From: Candidatus Tidjanibacter gallistercoris
GTDB lineage: Bacteria; Bacteroidota; Bacteroidia; Bacteroidales; Rikenellaceae
Reading direction: 5' to 3'
Assembly: GCA_019114205.1 (NCBI GenBank)
Contig: DXFY01000050.1
Span: forward strand, 1 to 62,146
DNA length: 62,146 nt
Shown: positions 10,449 to 19,124 of the stretch, one piece after another
Numbering within the stretch: position 1 is the first letter of the stretch
How the letters are laid out: the number at the start of each line of letters is the position of its first letter
Translations under genes and position numbers: made by a program
Notes under the pieces: model-generated
Seen by the model: the letters and a program-made list of their open reading frames with translations, nothing else
Database searches by the model: none
Told to the model about the DNA's origin: nothing

Positions 10449-10943
10449 ATGAAGGATTTCGCAGCCATAGATTTCGAAACGGCCAACGGAAAGCGGACGA
10501 GCGTATGCAGCGTCGGCATCGTCGTGGTGCGCGGCGGCACGGTCTGCGAAGAGGCCTACCGGCTGATTCGGCCACGACCGAATTACTATTCGGAGTTCTG
10601 TACCCGCATTCACGGACTGACCTATCACGATACGGTGGAGGCGCCGCACTTTCCGGAAGTCTGGAACGAGGTAGCCTCCCTGCTGCACGGACTGCCACTG
10701 GTGGCGCACAACAGTCCTTTCGACGAAGGGTGCCTGAAAGCCGCCTTCGAGCTGTACGGGCTGCCCTACCCCGGTTATACGTTTTACTGTACCTGCCGCG
10801 CCGCGCGCCGCACCTTCGGCCGGGCGCTGCCCGACCACAAGCTCCCTACGGTCGCCGCGGCATGCGGGCATGACCTGAAACAGCACCATCATGCACTCGC
10901 CGACGCCGAAGCATGTGCCGCCATCGCACTGAAAATTCTCTGA
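10449..10943 (+). CDS. DEDD-family 3'-5' exonuclease (DNA polymerase III epsilon-like)
   Basis: A 164-residue stand-alone exonuclease domain. The first acidic motif is DFET (D8, E10), and the last is HHHALADAEACA, the DEDDh-type His-Asp pair. The middle motif AHNSPFDEGCL supplies the second aspartate. Such proteins trim 3' ends of DNA or RNA; the actual substrate cannot be told from sequence. It lacks the BRCT or helicase domains of larger homologues. It has its own promoter box and no partner gene downstream. Confidence 0.85.
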   Translation: MKDFAAIDFETANGKRTSVCSVGIVVVRGGTVCEEAYRLIRPRPNYYSEFCTRIHGLTYHDTVEAPHFPEVWNEVASLLHGLPLVAHNSPFDEGCLKAAFELYGLPYPGYTFYCTCRAARRTFGRALPDHKLPTVAAACGHDLKQHHHALADAEACAAIALKIL

Positions 10944-11427
10944 CCGCAGCACGGCATTCGACCGCAGCGCGAACCGTTTCCATCGCACATACTGCCGACC
11001 GATTCCCCGCCTCCCAACCGGTGCAAAACACAAAAAGCAATTTTCGCAGTCTTACGGAAACGACCTTGCAGGCAAACCTCTATCGTGCACTTCCAGTTCC
11101 TGCCGACACCCGGTCGCGGCGACGCAGCCACCGCTCCGTAAAGAATACCCAGACATGCCGGCCCCGAAAATGCCCCACAGGAACGACAACATCATTCGGG
11201 CATTTACTCCGCCGGCTCCGGCAGCCCGCAGCAGGCAGGCTACGATGCAACATCGATAGAAATTGCACGGACGCACACGCCGCACACGTCCCGCAATCGT
11301 TTCATTCCGAACGAACGCCCCGCTCTCGGCACGCCTCCGGATTCCAAAAACATGCTTCTGCCCGTTTCCAACAGACGGTCTGCGGGGCAAGAAACGGGAA
11401 GAGACATAAGAATGCAAAGAGGCCGCG
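10944..11427. other. Intergenic region without a convincing gene
   Basis: Between the exonuclease and the convergent surE gene. A frame spanning 10913-11467 is Arg/Thr/Ser-rich with no family character and was not called. The only structure seen is an 8-bp inverted repeat (CCCGTTTC 11361-11368, GAAACGGG 11391-11398) with a small inner stem, which may terminate surE. Confidence 0.5.
11361..11398 (-). terminator. Possible terminator for surE
   Basis: The 8-bp arms CCCGTTTC and GAAACGGG enclose a 22-base loop that can form an inner CAGA/TCTG stem. It lies about 30 bases beyond the surE stop and has no T-run. Confidence 0.4.
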
Positions 11428-12198
11428 CTATTTCAGTATTCCCTTCATGGTCTCTATCTGGCGGTAATTGGTCATGTCCACCTGCACGGGCACAACGGAA
11501 ATGTATCCGTTGGCCAGAGCCCACTCGTCCGTATCGGTCGCATCCGGCTCCTGATTGTAGAAATCGCCCGTCAGCCAGAAATAATCCTTCCCTCTGGGGT
11601 CTTTCCGACAGAAGAACTCCTCCTTCCAGTATCCCCGGTTCTGGCGGCAGACGCGGTAGTCGCGTATCCGGTCGGGGCGGCCCACCGGAATATTCACGTT
11701 CAGACACAGGGGTTCGTGCAGGTCGGCCGTAAGCAGGTCGCTGATGATTTTCTCGGCGAACAGGGCCGATGCTTCGAAATCGGCATCGGGGCTGTGGTCG
11801 GTTAGCGACAATCCGACGGAAGGCGCTCCGTAGAAACTCGCCTCGACAGCCGCCCCCATCGTACCGGAGTAAAGAATGCTGACCGCAGAATTGGAACCGT
11901 GGTTGATACCGGAAATATTGAGTGCAGGCCTTTCGCCCGCGAAGACATGGTCGTAGCCCATCTTCACGCAGTCCACCGGCGTTCCCGAACAGGCATAGAC
12001 GGTCAGGTCGTCGCGCTGCTCGACGGTACGCAGATAAAGCGGCTGGTACATGGTCACCGCATGGGCCATGCCCGACTGTGTGGTTTCGGGCGCTATCACC
12101 ACCACGCGGCCGAAACGCAGGGCCACTTCCGTGACCGCCTTCAACCCGCGTGCATTCACGCCGTCGTCGTTCGTTATGAATATGAACGGTTTTTTCAT
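11428..12198 (-). CDS. surE: 5'/3'-nucleotidase SurE
   Basis: Removes phosphate from nucleoside monophosphates in the cytoplasm using a divalent metal; in other bacteria it is linked to stationary-phase survival. The 256-residue product starts FIFITNDDGVN, with the metal-binding Asp pair D11-D12. Other conserved elements are TTQSGMAHAVT and ISGINHGSN. ATG 12198 is supported by GGGAG a few bases upstream and a -7 box 29 bases upstream. Confidence 0.95.
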   Translation of the reverse strand: MKKPFIFITNDDGVNARGLKAVTEVALRFGRVVVIAPETTQSGMAHAVTMYQPLYLRTVEQRDDLTVYACSGTPVDCVKMGYDHVFAGERPALNISGINHGSNSAVSILYSGTMGAAVEASFYGAPSVGLSLTDHSPDADFEASALFAEKIISDLLTADLHEPLCLNVNIPVGRPDRIRDYRVCRQNRGYWKEEFFCRKDPRGKDYFWLTGDFYNQEPDATDTDEWALANGYISVVPVQVDMTNYRQIETMKGILK

Positions 12199-12226
12199 CG
12201 TTCTCCCTTCGTTGATTTCCAAAGTG

Positions 12227-12234
12227 CAAAGATA
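12227..12234 (-). promoter_or_regulatory. -7 promoter box for surE
   Basis: TATCTTTG on the minus strand, 29 bases upstream of the surE start. Confidence 0.65.
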
Positions 12235-12260
12235 CGAATAAACCGCCGCAAACGACACGC

Positions 12261-12295
12261 CCCGGCAGTTACGGAGCACGACCGCATCTGCCGGG
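12261..12295 (-). terminator. Possible terminator after the small barrel gene
   Basis: CCCGGCAG (12261-12268) and CTGCCGGG (12288-12295) form a perfect 8-bp stem with a 19-base loop, between the barrel gene and surE. There is no strong T-run. Confidence 0.45.
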
Positions 12296-12321
12296 ACATC
12301 CCCCATTTCCGCTTCAGGGCG

Positions 12322-12900
12322 TCAGAAACGATACACGACCCCTAAATGCAGCGCCGAGAAACTGAAAATATCATCCGCATTAAACCCGGCATTGAATGAA
12401 CTGGAAAGCACCGTGTCGCCATCCTTCGCATTATAGTAATTCAGCGAGAAGAGGTCCATATAGGCCTCCACCCACCAATGCTCGGTCAATCCGAAACTGA
12501 CCACGGGAGCCACCTCAAGTCCGATGCTCCACTCTTTCCGGGTCTGCTGTCCCGTCATTTTCCCGAAACCGACCCCTAATGCCGCCTCGATTCCGAAAGT
12601 AAACCGTCCGACGCTGACCACATTGTAACGGTAATAGGGAGCAATCACCCCCTTGTTGCTCGTCAATTCGTCCGAATATTTTGAACAACTGTTCTGATAC
12701 GTAAGCCGCACACCGACCAACTCCTTCTCATTCAGCACATATCCGACACGCGGAGTGAATGAGAACGATGAGGAGCGTCGCTCGCCGTTGTCGTTTCTCT
12801 GGCTGCCGTACGAAATCGCCCCTCCGACATACCACTGCGCGCTGCACATGCCTGCCGCCATCAAGGCGAAGCATAGCGTTACCATCAATTTCTTCATCAT
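12322..12900 (-). CDS. Small outer-membrane beta-barrel protein
   Basis: A 192-residue protein with a Sec signal peptide (cleavage likely after AAGMCSA). The remainder alternates hydrophobic and polar residues and ends in the aromatic strand HLGVVYRF, the outer-membrane barrel signature. Length and layout fit the OmpW/OmpX-like eight-strand 'outer membrane beta-barrel' families common in Bacteroidetes. No specific function is visible. A well-spaced promoter lies upstream and diverges from that of rplS. Confidence 0.8.
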   Translation of the reverse strand: MMKKLMVTLCFALMAAGMCSAQWYVGGAISYGSQRNDNGERRSSSFSFTPRVGYVLNEKELVGVRLTYQNSCSKYSDELTSNKGVIAPYYRYNVVSVGRFTFGIEAALGVGFGKMTGQQTRKEWSIGLEVAPVVSFGLTEHWWVEAYMDLFSLNYYNAKDGDTVLSSSFNAGFNADDIFSFSALHLGVVYRF

Positions 12901-12995
12901 TCAAACATAGATTGGTTAAACAACAGGTTGCATCCGGAACGGTCCGCCACAGGCGGACAGCACCCACAGGCACAACACATTCCGAATACCGAAAT

Positions 12996-13025
12996 CAAAG
13001 TTAATAAACAATCCGTAAAAAACAA
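12996..13025 (-). promoter_or_regulatory. Complete promoter for the small barrel gene
   Basis: TAACTTTG (12996-13003) and TTG (13023-13025), read on the minus strand, are separated by exactly 19 bases, matching the Bacteroidetes -7/-33 arrangement. The leader would be about 90 bases. Confidence 0.75.
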
Positions 13026-13076
13026 CTCCGGGAACGCGCCTGCTGCCGGAAGGACGGAATACATTCGCCCGCAGGA

Positions 13077-13109
13077 TTTTTGCAATTCGGAAAATAAACA
13101 GTATCTTTG
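13077..13109 (+). promoter_or_regulatory. Complete promoter for rplS
   Basis: TTTTTG (13077-13082) and TATCTTTG (13102-13109) are separated by 19 bases, the ideal spacing. The leader to rplS is about 75 bases. Confidence 0.8.
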
Positions 13110-13188
13110 CGCTCCGCGCAGGAATCTCTTATGAGAACGCAGGTGTCCGTAATATTCCGCGCTTAATTTTAAGTATCGAGCTACACTC

Positions 13189-13566
13189 ATGGACAATCTT
13201 ATCAAAATCGCGCAGGACGCGATGTGGACCAAGAAAGAGGTACCCTCTTTCAAGAGCGGCGATACCATTACCGTATCCTACAAAATCGTGGAAGGAAACA
13301 AGGAGCGCATCCAGAGTTTCCGCGGTGTGGTCATTCAGATAAAGGGCCGCGGCATTACTAAAATGTTTACCATCCGTAAAATCTCCAACGGCGTCGGCGT
13401 GGAACGCATTTTCCCGCTCTACTCTCCGCACATCGACAGCATCGAAGTGAACAAGGTGGGCGTCGTGCGCCGTGCGCGGATTTACTACCTGCGCGACCTG
13501 ACGGGAAAGAAAGCCCGCATCAAGGAAAAACGCTACGTAGGAGCGACAGGCAAGAAAGAAGAATAA
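13189..13566 (+). CDS. rplS: 50S ribosomal protein L19
   Basis: A 125-residue ribosomal protein at the 30S-50S interface. The conserved L19 core is clear: the [16 protein letters not shown] region, then [16 protein letters not shown] and the segment containing [10 protein letters not shown], ending in a basic tail. Usually found with rpsP/rimM/trmD in other phyla, here it stands alone with a strong promoter and a terminator, as is common in Bacteroidetes. Confidence 0.97.
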   Translation: MDNLIKIAQDAMWTKKEVPSFKSGDTITVSYKIVEGNKERIQSFRGVVIQIKGRGITKMFTIRKISNGVGVERIFPLYSPHIDSIEVNKVGVVRRARIYYLRDLTGKKARIKEKRYVGATGKKEE

Positions 13567-13589
13567 CGGTCGGAAGACTGTACCGGTAC

Positions 13590-13625
13590 ACGGCGGGGCT
13601 CGATGAAAGTCCCGCCGTTCGTTTT
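13590..13625 (+). terminator. Rho-independent terminator for rplS
   Basis: ACGGCGGG and CCCGCCGT form an 8-bp stem with a 13-base loop, followed by TCGTTTTCC. It lies 24 bases past the rplS stop. Confidence 0.75.
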
Positions 13626-13911
13626 CCGGTTCCCCCGCACGACGCATGCCGCGCGTACAGCGCCGCCGTACCCCGGCCCGCCGCCGCAACGAAAAGCTGT
13701 GGCCACAAGCCGAACGACGACGCCGTTTTCCGACATGCGCTGCCGCCGGGCCCTCGTACCATCGGCTTCGCCCATCCCGCCGAAGCGGAGCCGCCCCGCG
13801 CCATTCCTTCCGACAACGCACGTCGCTTCCATCCGCCGCGGCCGAAACGCTTCGCCGACGGGCACCGGAAGTTCGTTCGACCGGCACAGTCGGTTTTCGA
13901 CGAATATCCTT
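13626..13911. other. GC-rich spacer without gene
   Basis: Between the rplS terminator and the kinase promoter. Frames here are Arg/Pro-rich on both strands with no start context or family pattern. I see no RNA-like structure. Confidence 0.5.
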
Positions 13912-13919
13912 TATATTTG
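13912..13919 (+). promoter_or_regulatory. -7 promoter box for the kinase/regulator pair
   Basis: TATATTTG matches TAnnTTTG, 24 bases upstream of ATG 13944. Confidence 0.65.
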
Positions 13920-13943
13920 CGTAACGGGAAAAACGAATACGCC

Positions 13944-14921
13944 ATGGTACTGCAAATCCTCATTATCATATCCATCGCCTTGCAGCTGGTCGCCGCAGTG
14001 GTGGCCATCCGCCTCACGCGCGTTACGAAATACAACGTCGCATGGCTCCTGTTCACGCTGGGCCTCGTCCTGATGTGCATGATACGCCTGAACCAGTACG
14101 TCTATGTCGTGGGCGGGCAGCAATGGCGGCTGCCTCCGCATTTCATGGCATGGATAGGTGTCGTCACGTCGCTGTGTTTCGCAATCGGCATGTTCTATAT
14201 CGGCAAAATCATCAACACCACGCGCCGCCTCAACTATCAGCGCAAGCTGACCGAACGCCGGATACTCAACACGGTGCTCCGTACCGAAGAGAAGGAACGC
14301 CTCAACTTTTCCAAGGAGCTGCACGACGGTCTGGGGCCGCTGCTCTCCTCGGCCCGCATGTCGCTGGGAGAACTCGCCCGGAACTGCCGTTCGGAACAGG
14401 ACGCGGAACTGATTGCCAACACCACGTACGTCATCGACGAGGCGATACGCAGCATCCGGGAAATATCCAACAAGCTCAGTCCGCACACGCTCAGCGCCTT
14501 CGGACTGTCACGCGCGGTCAGCAACTTCGTCAACAAGACCATCTCCGTCAATCCGAACCGGAAAGTGGAAATCCGTTTCGATACGAACCTGAAGACGGAA
14601 CGGTTCGACCCCAACGTGGAAGTCATCCTGTACCGGGTCATCGGCGAACTCATCAACAACAGCATGAAACACTCCGGAGCCACGCTCATCACCCTCGGCA
14701 TGACCTATGCGGACGACATCATCGCCATCGACTATACCGACAACGGCAAGGGCTTCGACACGGCGGCCGTACTGGACACCGGTATGGGTCTTTCCAACAT
14801 CACGTCACGGGTCCAGTCGCTCAAAGGGACGGTAGAGATAAAAAGCGAGCGCGGCAAGGGCATGTCGGCCCGCATCACCGTAAACGTAGCACATTCGGAT
14901 GAACGCGAAAAAAAGTTATAG
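13944..14921 (+). CDS. NarL-type sensor histidine kinase
   Basis: A 325-residue kinase with three hydrophobic segments (about residues 2-22, 32-48, 66-90) and no extracytoplasmic sensor domain. A short coiled region leads to a HisKA_3 dimerisation domain with phospho-accepting H127 (KELHDGLGPLLS). The HATPase domain has ELINNSMKHSG, DNGKGFD and GMGLSNI. The signal may be sensed within the membrane. The stop codon overlaps the next gene by 23 bases, so kinase and regulator are translated together. An alternative TTG start at 13917 falls inside the promoter box and was rejected. Confidence 0.9.
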   Translation: MVLQILIIISIALQLVAAVVAIRLTRVTKYNVAWLLFTLGLVLMCMIRLNQYVYVVGGQQWRLPPHFMAWIGVVTSLCFAIGMFYIGKIINTTRRLNYQRKLTERRILNTVLRTEEKERLNFSKELHDGLGPLLSSARMSLGELARNCRSEQDAELIANTTYVIDEAIRSIREISNKLSPHTLSAFGLSRAVSNFVNKTISVNPNRKVEIRFDTNLKTERFDPNVEVILYRVIGELINNSMKHSGATLITLGMTYADDIIAIDYTDNGKGFDTAAVLDTGMGLSNITSRVQSLKGTVEIKSERGKGMSARITVNVAHSDEREKKL

Positions 14922-15549
14922 GGTCATCCTCGCCGACGACCACGCCCTTTTCCTCTCCGGATTGCAGGGGCTCCTGTCGCGCCGCCCGGAATGCGAGGTG
15001 GTAGGCACCGCCTCCGACGGGGAGGAGTGTCTCGCCCTTATGGAGCGCACCGGACACGACGTGGTGCTCATGGATATCGACATGCCCGTAATGGACGGCA
15101 TACAGGCCACCGAATGCGCCGTAGCCCGAAACCCGGACGAAAAAATCATCACGCTCTCCATGCACGGAGACGACGAATTCTATTTCCGCATGGTCGAAGC
15201 GGGAGCGAAGGGATTCATCCTGAAAAGTACCGACATAGACGAGGTGGTGACCGCCATACGCACCGTATGCGACGGAGGCACGTATTTCTCGCAGGAGCTG
15301 CTGCGCAACCTCGTGGGCAGCCTGAAATCCACCCGCGAAGGACGGCCGGGCGACGTGCTTTCGGAACGGGAAAAGGAAATCCTGCTGCTGATATGCCGGG
15401 GACTGTCGAACCAGGAAATCGGAGAACGGCTCTTCATCTCCAAACGGACGGTAGACAAGCACCGCGCCAACATACTGGAGAAAACCGGCTGCCGCAACAC
15501 GGCCAACCTCGTGGTCTGGGCTATCAAGAACGGCATCGCGGAAATATAG
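14899..15549 (+). CDS. NarL/LuxR-family response regulator
   Basis: A 216-residue regulator: a receiver domain (residues 7-125) with acidic pair D13-D14, phosphorylation site D59 in VVLMDIDMP and a lysine in GFILKSTD, then a C-terminal LuxR-type helix-turn-helix (about 150-212, SEREKEILLLICRGLSNQEI). It is the cognate partner of the kinase whose 3' end it overlaps. Its regulon is unknown; the neighbouring divergent lipoproteins are only candidates. Confidence 0.93.
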   Translation: MNAKKSYRVILADDHALFLSGLQGLLSRRPECEVVGTASDGEECLALMERTGHDVVLMDIDMPVMDGIQATECAVARNPDEKIITLSMHGDDEFYFRMVEAGAKGFILKSTDIDEVVTAIRTVCDGGTYFSQELLRNLVGSLKSTREGRPGDVLSEREKEILLLICRGLSNQEIGERLFISKRTVDKHRANILEKTGCRNTANLVVWAIKNGIAEI

Positions 15550-15809
15550 GCAACGGAGCGGGAGCATCCCGTCCGGGCACGACGGGCTCGACCATACTCA
15601 TATCATCGGCCTCATGCGCCACCATCACCCGAATGGCGGACACTTTCTTCCGGCCCGCCGATTCCACACCCGACATAACCTACCCCGTTTCCCGAATGCT
15701 CCGACATTCCAGCATCATCCGGTACGGAATTCACCTCCCCTGCAACCGGGCCCCGCCCTCGACACAGCGCCCCGAAGCGCCCTTTCCCGAAAACAACCAT
15801 CGAAAAAAT
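15550..15809. other. Intergenic spacer between convergent units
   Basis: Between the response regulator and the terminator of the convergent BACON gene. No coding frame with family character and no further structured element seen. Confidence 0.5.
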
Positions 15810-15831
15810 GGGACGGATTACAATCCGTCCC
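15805..15831 (-). terminator. Rho-independent terminator for the BACON lipoprotein
   Basis: A perfect 10-bp stem, GGGACGGATT with AATCCGTCCC, and a two-base loop. On the minus strand it is followed by ATTTTTT. Confidence 0.85.
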
Positions 15832-15879
15832 GCTGCATTGTCATCATATCGTTCCAAGAATGTACCCGGCCGATTCCGG

Positions 15880-17406
15880 TTAACCCATGGGAATGGGGTC
15901 GCGCGGTACATCGAGTACCTTTACCTCAGTGAAAGGAACGGTGCACGTTCCCGTTATCCGATGCTCCGCATCATCCATGACGGAGAACGTAAAGGTATAT
16001 TCGTCGCCGTTACGGGTAACCTCGACAGTTCCGTCAGCGAAGGGGCCTCTTTCGACAATCTCCCCGTTCTCGATAAGCAGCACCCAGCTTCCCATAGTCT
16101 GATACTCGAAGAAACCGAGAAATCCGTCGATATAGGTCATTTCCGGACCATAATTACCAGAATCGTCGTGAGCGAACCTGGTGTAAGTTCCATCGGCAAG
16201 ATAATATTCATTGTCATCGTTGAATACCATGTGCTTGGAACCCAGCGGCAGGTCTACCTTGATGCCGGAACCGGAATAGGTGCCGTCCGTGTTTTTCGTA
16301 AGGCCCTCCGTCATCAGTTCGATGCTCCATCCCGACGCCTTGTCTTCCGCATCCCAAGTCTGGTTCGGCGTTACGCCGACGGACGCATGCTTCAATCCGT
16401 TCAAGTCCACATCATTTTTCAGCGTGCTGAGCTGCTGGAGCGCGGCATCCTGCGTAATCTTTATCCGGATATCTTCGATACCCTCCGTTTTCGACGAAAC
16501 AAGCACATAACCGATACGCTCCTCATACGCCTCGTTTTTGGTCACCGCAACGTAAATGTTACCCCTGTTCGAATCTTCCGGTTGATTGGCCGTAACGTCA
16601 ATCCAGCTAACGGTATTGCCGTCGGCATCGATGCCCTTGGCACTCCATTCCACATTCACAGCATTCACATATACGGTAGATTCGCCCTTGGCAGCACCGC
16701 TCGCTTCAAAGGCAAGACCTGTCTGTTCCGGGTCTTCCAGCTCCACGCTCAGAGACGGAGGCAGCACCTTTCCGGCCTGCGTAATGCGGACAGCCTTCTT
16801 GCCCATCGACTCCACGCTCGGAGTAACCACTACATTGCCCGAACGTTCCGTAGTCTCCGCATTGTCCGACACGGAAATCTCAATCGTCCCTTCGCCGGTC
16901 TTCACCGTAATCCAGGACGCTGCATCCTCGTCGGCCGCAGCCGTCCATGTCAGGCCGCCTTCGGCAGTCACGGTCACCGTCTGTGCAGCAGCCCCCTCCG
17001 CTTCAAATTCCAACGAAGCGGGGTCGATGGCGAACTCGTACTCCACATCGCCGGCACGTTGCACCACACTGATGGTTTTGGACTTCACATCGTCATTATC
17101 GACGGGAACGACCGTAACGGACCCCGTACGCTGGTCGGGCGTGTCGTTGTCTGCAACCGATATCGAAACGCTTTTGCCATCTTCCGACTTCACGGCAGCA
17201 AGCCATGCTGAAGCGGTTTCCGCCACGCGGATTTCCCACGCCACACCGACAGCGGTCACGCCCACCGTCTGCGACGGTGCGGAAACTGCCTCGAATGTCA
17301 GCGCCGAAGTTTCCACAGCCAACGATGCAGCACCGCCGCCTTCTCCCTTGTTCTCGCACGATGCCAGCAGCAGGCAGAGCGCGGAAATGAATAACAGTCT
17401 TTTCAT
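15880..17406 (-). CDS. Lipoprotein with three BACON domains and a novel C-terminal domain
   Basis: A 508-residue surface or periplasmic lipoprotein with a lipobox ending at C17 (LLLASC). Three consecutive BACON (Bacteroidetes-associated carbohydrate-binding often N-terminal) domains cover about residues 26-120, 124-213 and 215-328. Each starts with a 'sL.FeA' strand and ends in an 'I.Q.a' strand. The remaining ~180 residues (LNGLKHASVGVTPNQTW onward) are beta-rich, with many Asp and Tyr, and I do not recognise them. BACON domains are thought to bind carbohydrate, mucin or proteins. It diverges from the two small lipoproteins at 17.7-18.8 kb. Confidence 0.85.
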   Translation of the reverse strand: MKRLLFISALCLLLASCENKGEGGGAASLAVETSALTFEAVSAPSQTVGVTAVGVAWEIRVAETASAWLAAVKSEDGKSVSISVADNDTPDQRTGSVTVVPVDNDDVKSKTISVVQRAGDVEYEFAIDPASLEFEAEGAAAQTVTVTAEGGLTWTAAADEDAASWITVKTGEGTIEISVSDNAETTERSGNVVVTPSVESMGKKAVRITQAGKVLPPSLSVELEDPEQTGLAFEASGAAKGESTVYVNAVNVEWSAKGIDADGNTVSWIDVTANQPEDSNRGNIYVAVTKNEAYEERIGYVLVSSKTEGIEDIRIKITQDAALQQLSTLKNDVDLNGLKHASVGVTPNQTWDAEDKASGWSIELMTEGLTKNTDGTYSGSGIKVDLPLGSKHMVFNDDNEYYLADGTYTRFAHDDSGNYGPEMTYIDGFLGFFEYQTMGSWVLLIENGEIVERGPFADGTVEVTRNGDEYTFTFSVMDDAEHRITGTCTVPFTEVKVLDVPRDPIPMG

Positions 17407-17474
17407 AAATACGATTTTAATTTATAGTGAACCAACCTATATCTGACAAACATAAATTTAACTGCGAAATTATG

Positions 17475-17482
17475 CAAAAATA
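17475..17482 (-). promoter_or_regulatory. -7 promoter box for the BACON lipoprotein
   Basis: TATTTTTG on the minus strand, 69 bases upstream of the start, in an AT-rich region. No clear -33 element. Confidence 0.55.
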
Positions 17483-17663
17483 TTATAAATACAATATCGA
17501 ATAAGACGATATATGGTATGATTATGCCTTTTATCTTCAACATTGCAACCCCGCTATACGCACTGTAAAGCTCTTTCTTTTTCCCTTTGAATATTCCCTC
17601 CTCCGACTTTATTCCGGTGCATATTTTTTACTCCGCGCGCCCCATTCGTTCATTAATATTATA
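17483..17663. other. AT-rich divergent intergenic region
   Basis: Markedly more AT-rich than the rest of the window, between two divergent promoters. No gene is visible. It is a natural place for regulator binding sites, though I see no clear operator palindrome. Confidence 0.4.
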
Positions 17664-17671
17664 TATCTTTG
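17664..17671 (+). promoter_or_regulatory. -7 promoter box for the tandem lipoprotein pair
   Basis: TATCTTTG in an AT-rich stretch, 79 bases upstream of the first lipoprotein start. Confidence 0.65.
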
Positions 17672-17750
17672 TCCTACGCGACATACCCCATCGGAAAGCG
17701 ATGTTACGGACAAAACGGGGAGAAACCATGTTTCAAAAGACATCGATTTT

Positions 17751-18248
17751 ATGAAAAATCCTGTATTCCCGCTATTCGCATGGACGGTAATGTATTTGAG
17801 CGCATGTGAAAACACACAGACGAATACAGCCGCTCCGCTGCCGGTCGCAGTAAACGCTGCTGTCGCCTATACCATACAAGGGGGTAGAGACATACCGCTG
17901 CTGTTCGATATCGTTGCTGCATACAACGATGAAAACGGCGAAGAAGTCTCCCGTACCATCACGGAATTGCCCTGCACCCTGTACCTCCAATCGGTATCGT
18001 TACCCTTCACCGCTTCGATAAAATTGCAGTTGAACCCGAAAAAAGAATATCCGGAAAAGAGAGTTTACGATACCGGAATCGGAACGCTCATCAGGTATGC
18101 CACGAGCGACTTTCAAAACAAAACGACCAGTACGGAATATTTGCAGCAGGAGCATACACCTGCGGATGCCGTGTCCTCCTATCTGAAAGACGAGGCAATC
18201 CGCACGTATGCAAAGACCGTACATATTACGCCACGCACCGAACGATAA
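17751..18248 (+). CDS. Small lipoprotein of unknown family (paralogue 1)
   Basis: A 165-residue protein with a short signal peptide and lipobox YLSAC. The mature part is beta-rich with no recognised domain. It is clearly similar to the next protein: both have an 'aaItY.I.GG.Di.LLFD..a.Y.De.GE.V...I' block, a 'lpfTA.l.L.L.P...Y.Ek' block and a final segment ending in basic residues. The codon use is less GC-rich than the neighbours, and the AT-rich upstream region adds to the impression of later acquisition. Function unknown. Confidence 0.75.
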   Translation: MKNPVFPLFAWTVMYLSACENTQTNTAAPLPVAVNAAVAYTIQGGRDIPLLFDIVAAYNDENGEEVSRTITELPCTLYLQSVSLPFTASIKLQLNPKKEYPEKRVYDTGIGTLIRYATSDFQNKTTSTEYLQQEHTPADAVSSYLKDEAIRTYAKTVHITPRTER

Positions 18249-18260
18249 CTGAAAAATATT

Positions 18261-18767
18261 ATGAAAAGTTTATTTGCAACAAACTGTTTATTCTCCCTTC
18301 TGCTCTGCGCGGCGGCTTTTGCCGGCTGTAAAGAGGAAGGCGACGGCCGGCCCGATGGGACCGACCCGGTCGGTCCCACTGCGAACACTGCCGACATAAC
18401 GTACCTAATCGACGGTGGAAGCGACTTCCTGCTCCTTTTCGATGCGGCGGCGAAATATACCGACGCGGAAGGCGAAACCGTAACGGAGGCAATCAACACC
18501 TTCCCGTGGGAGAAAACCGTTACCGACGTCGCACTGCCCTGTACGGCTGCACTGGAATTGGTGCTTACACCGTCCGACGACTACGAGGAGAAGGAACAGT
18601 ATGCGGTAGGCTTCGGGTACGGCATCGCATACGAAACCTCCGACGGTCGCCAGGCCGGCGGTACCTCGGTAAACAAACTGACAGTCGCCAAATCGAAAAT
18701 CGACGCATACCGGGAATCCGTGCTCTCAAGGGAACTGAAGACTTCCGTACCGATAGCGGCCGAATAA
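18261..18767 (+). CDS. Small lipoprotein of unknown family (paralogue 2)
   Basis: A 168-residue protein with lipobox AFAGC at residues 18-22, a tandem paralogue of the preceding gene, 12 bases downstream and so co-transcribed. After a Gly/Asp/Pro-rich tether it repeats the same blocks (ADITYLIDGGSDFLLLFDA and PCTAALELVLTPSDDYEEKE). Its GC content is higher than that of its paralogue, so the duplication is not recent or the copies have drifted in composition. No enzymatic motif is visible. A clear terminator follows. Confidence 0.75.
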   Translation: MKSLFATNCLFSLLLCAAAFAGCKEEGDGRPDGTDPVGPTANTADITYLIDGGSDFLLLFDAAAKYTDAEGETVTEAINTFPWEKTVTDVALPCTAALELVLTPSDDYEEKEQYAVGFGYGIAYETSDGRQAGGTSVNKLTVAKSKIDAYRESVLSRELKTSVPIAAE

Positions 18768-18799
18768 GTCCGGCACGCCTGTCGGTCATACCTTTTGCG

Positions 18800-18835
18800 A
18801 AGCCGCACCTTTCCAAGTGCGGCTTCTCCGTTTTC
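18800..18835 (+). terminator. Terminator for the lipoprotein pair
   Basis: A perfect 9-bp stem, AAGCCGCAC with GTGCGGCTT (18800-18808, 18817-18825), and an 8-base loop, followed by CTCCGTTTTC. Confidence 0.75.
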
Positions 18836-19077
18836 CGACACGGAACGTCCTGCTACAAAAACTTTCCCCCGCCGAAGAACGACACCCCAATCCGAAACAC
18901 GCTTCCCCCGCCTGCCACACGCAAAAGAAACAGCGACCGCCCCCTGATGATATGCAGGGCCGCGCCACCGAACGGCTTCATCCCGCTGCCTTTCCGTGCT
19001 GTCGGACAATATCCGGTTTCGCGAACCCTGAACCCGGTCACACCGCCGCCGCACATGGAAACCACGGCAACGGTAAA
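18836..19077. other. Spacer between convergent terminators
   Basis: GC-rich sequence with no supported gene, between the lipoprotein terminator and the pgk terminator. Confidence 0.5.
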
Positions 19078-19102
19078 GGGGGCGCATGTACGATGCGCCC
19101 CC
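19078..19102 (-). terminator. Terminator for pgk
   Basis: A perfect 10-bp stem, GGGGGCGCAT with ATGCGCCCCC, and a 5-base loop, 22 bases beyond the pgk stop; the minus-strand tail reads TTTACC. Confidence 0.7.
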
Positions 19103-19124
19103 TGTTTCGTCATCCGGCAGTCCG

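Noticed and set aside
10913..11467. A 184-codon frame between the exonuclease and surE
   Set aside because: Composition is typical of non-coding GC-rich DNA, and it overlaps the surE 3' end.
12996..13109. A shared operator between the divergent barrel and rplS promoters
   Set aside because: The two promoters are about 50 bases apart, but I saw no convincing palindrome between them.
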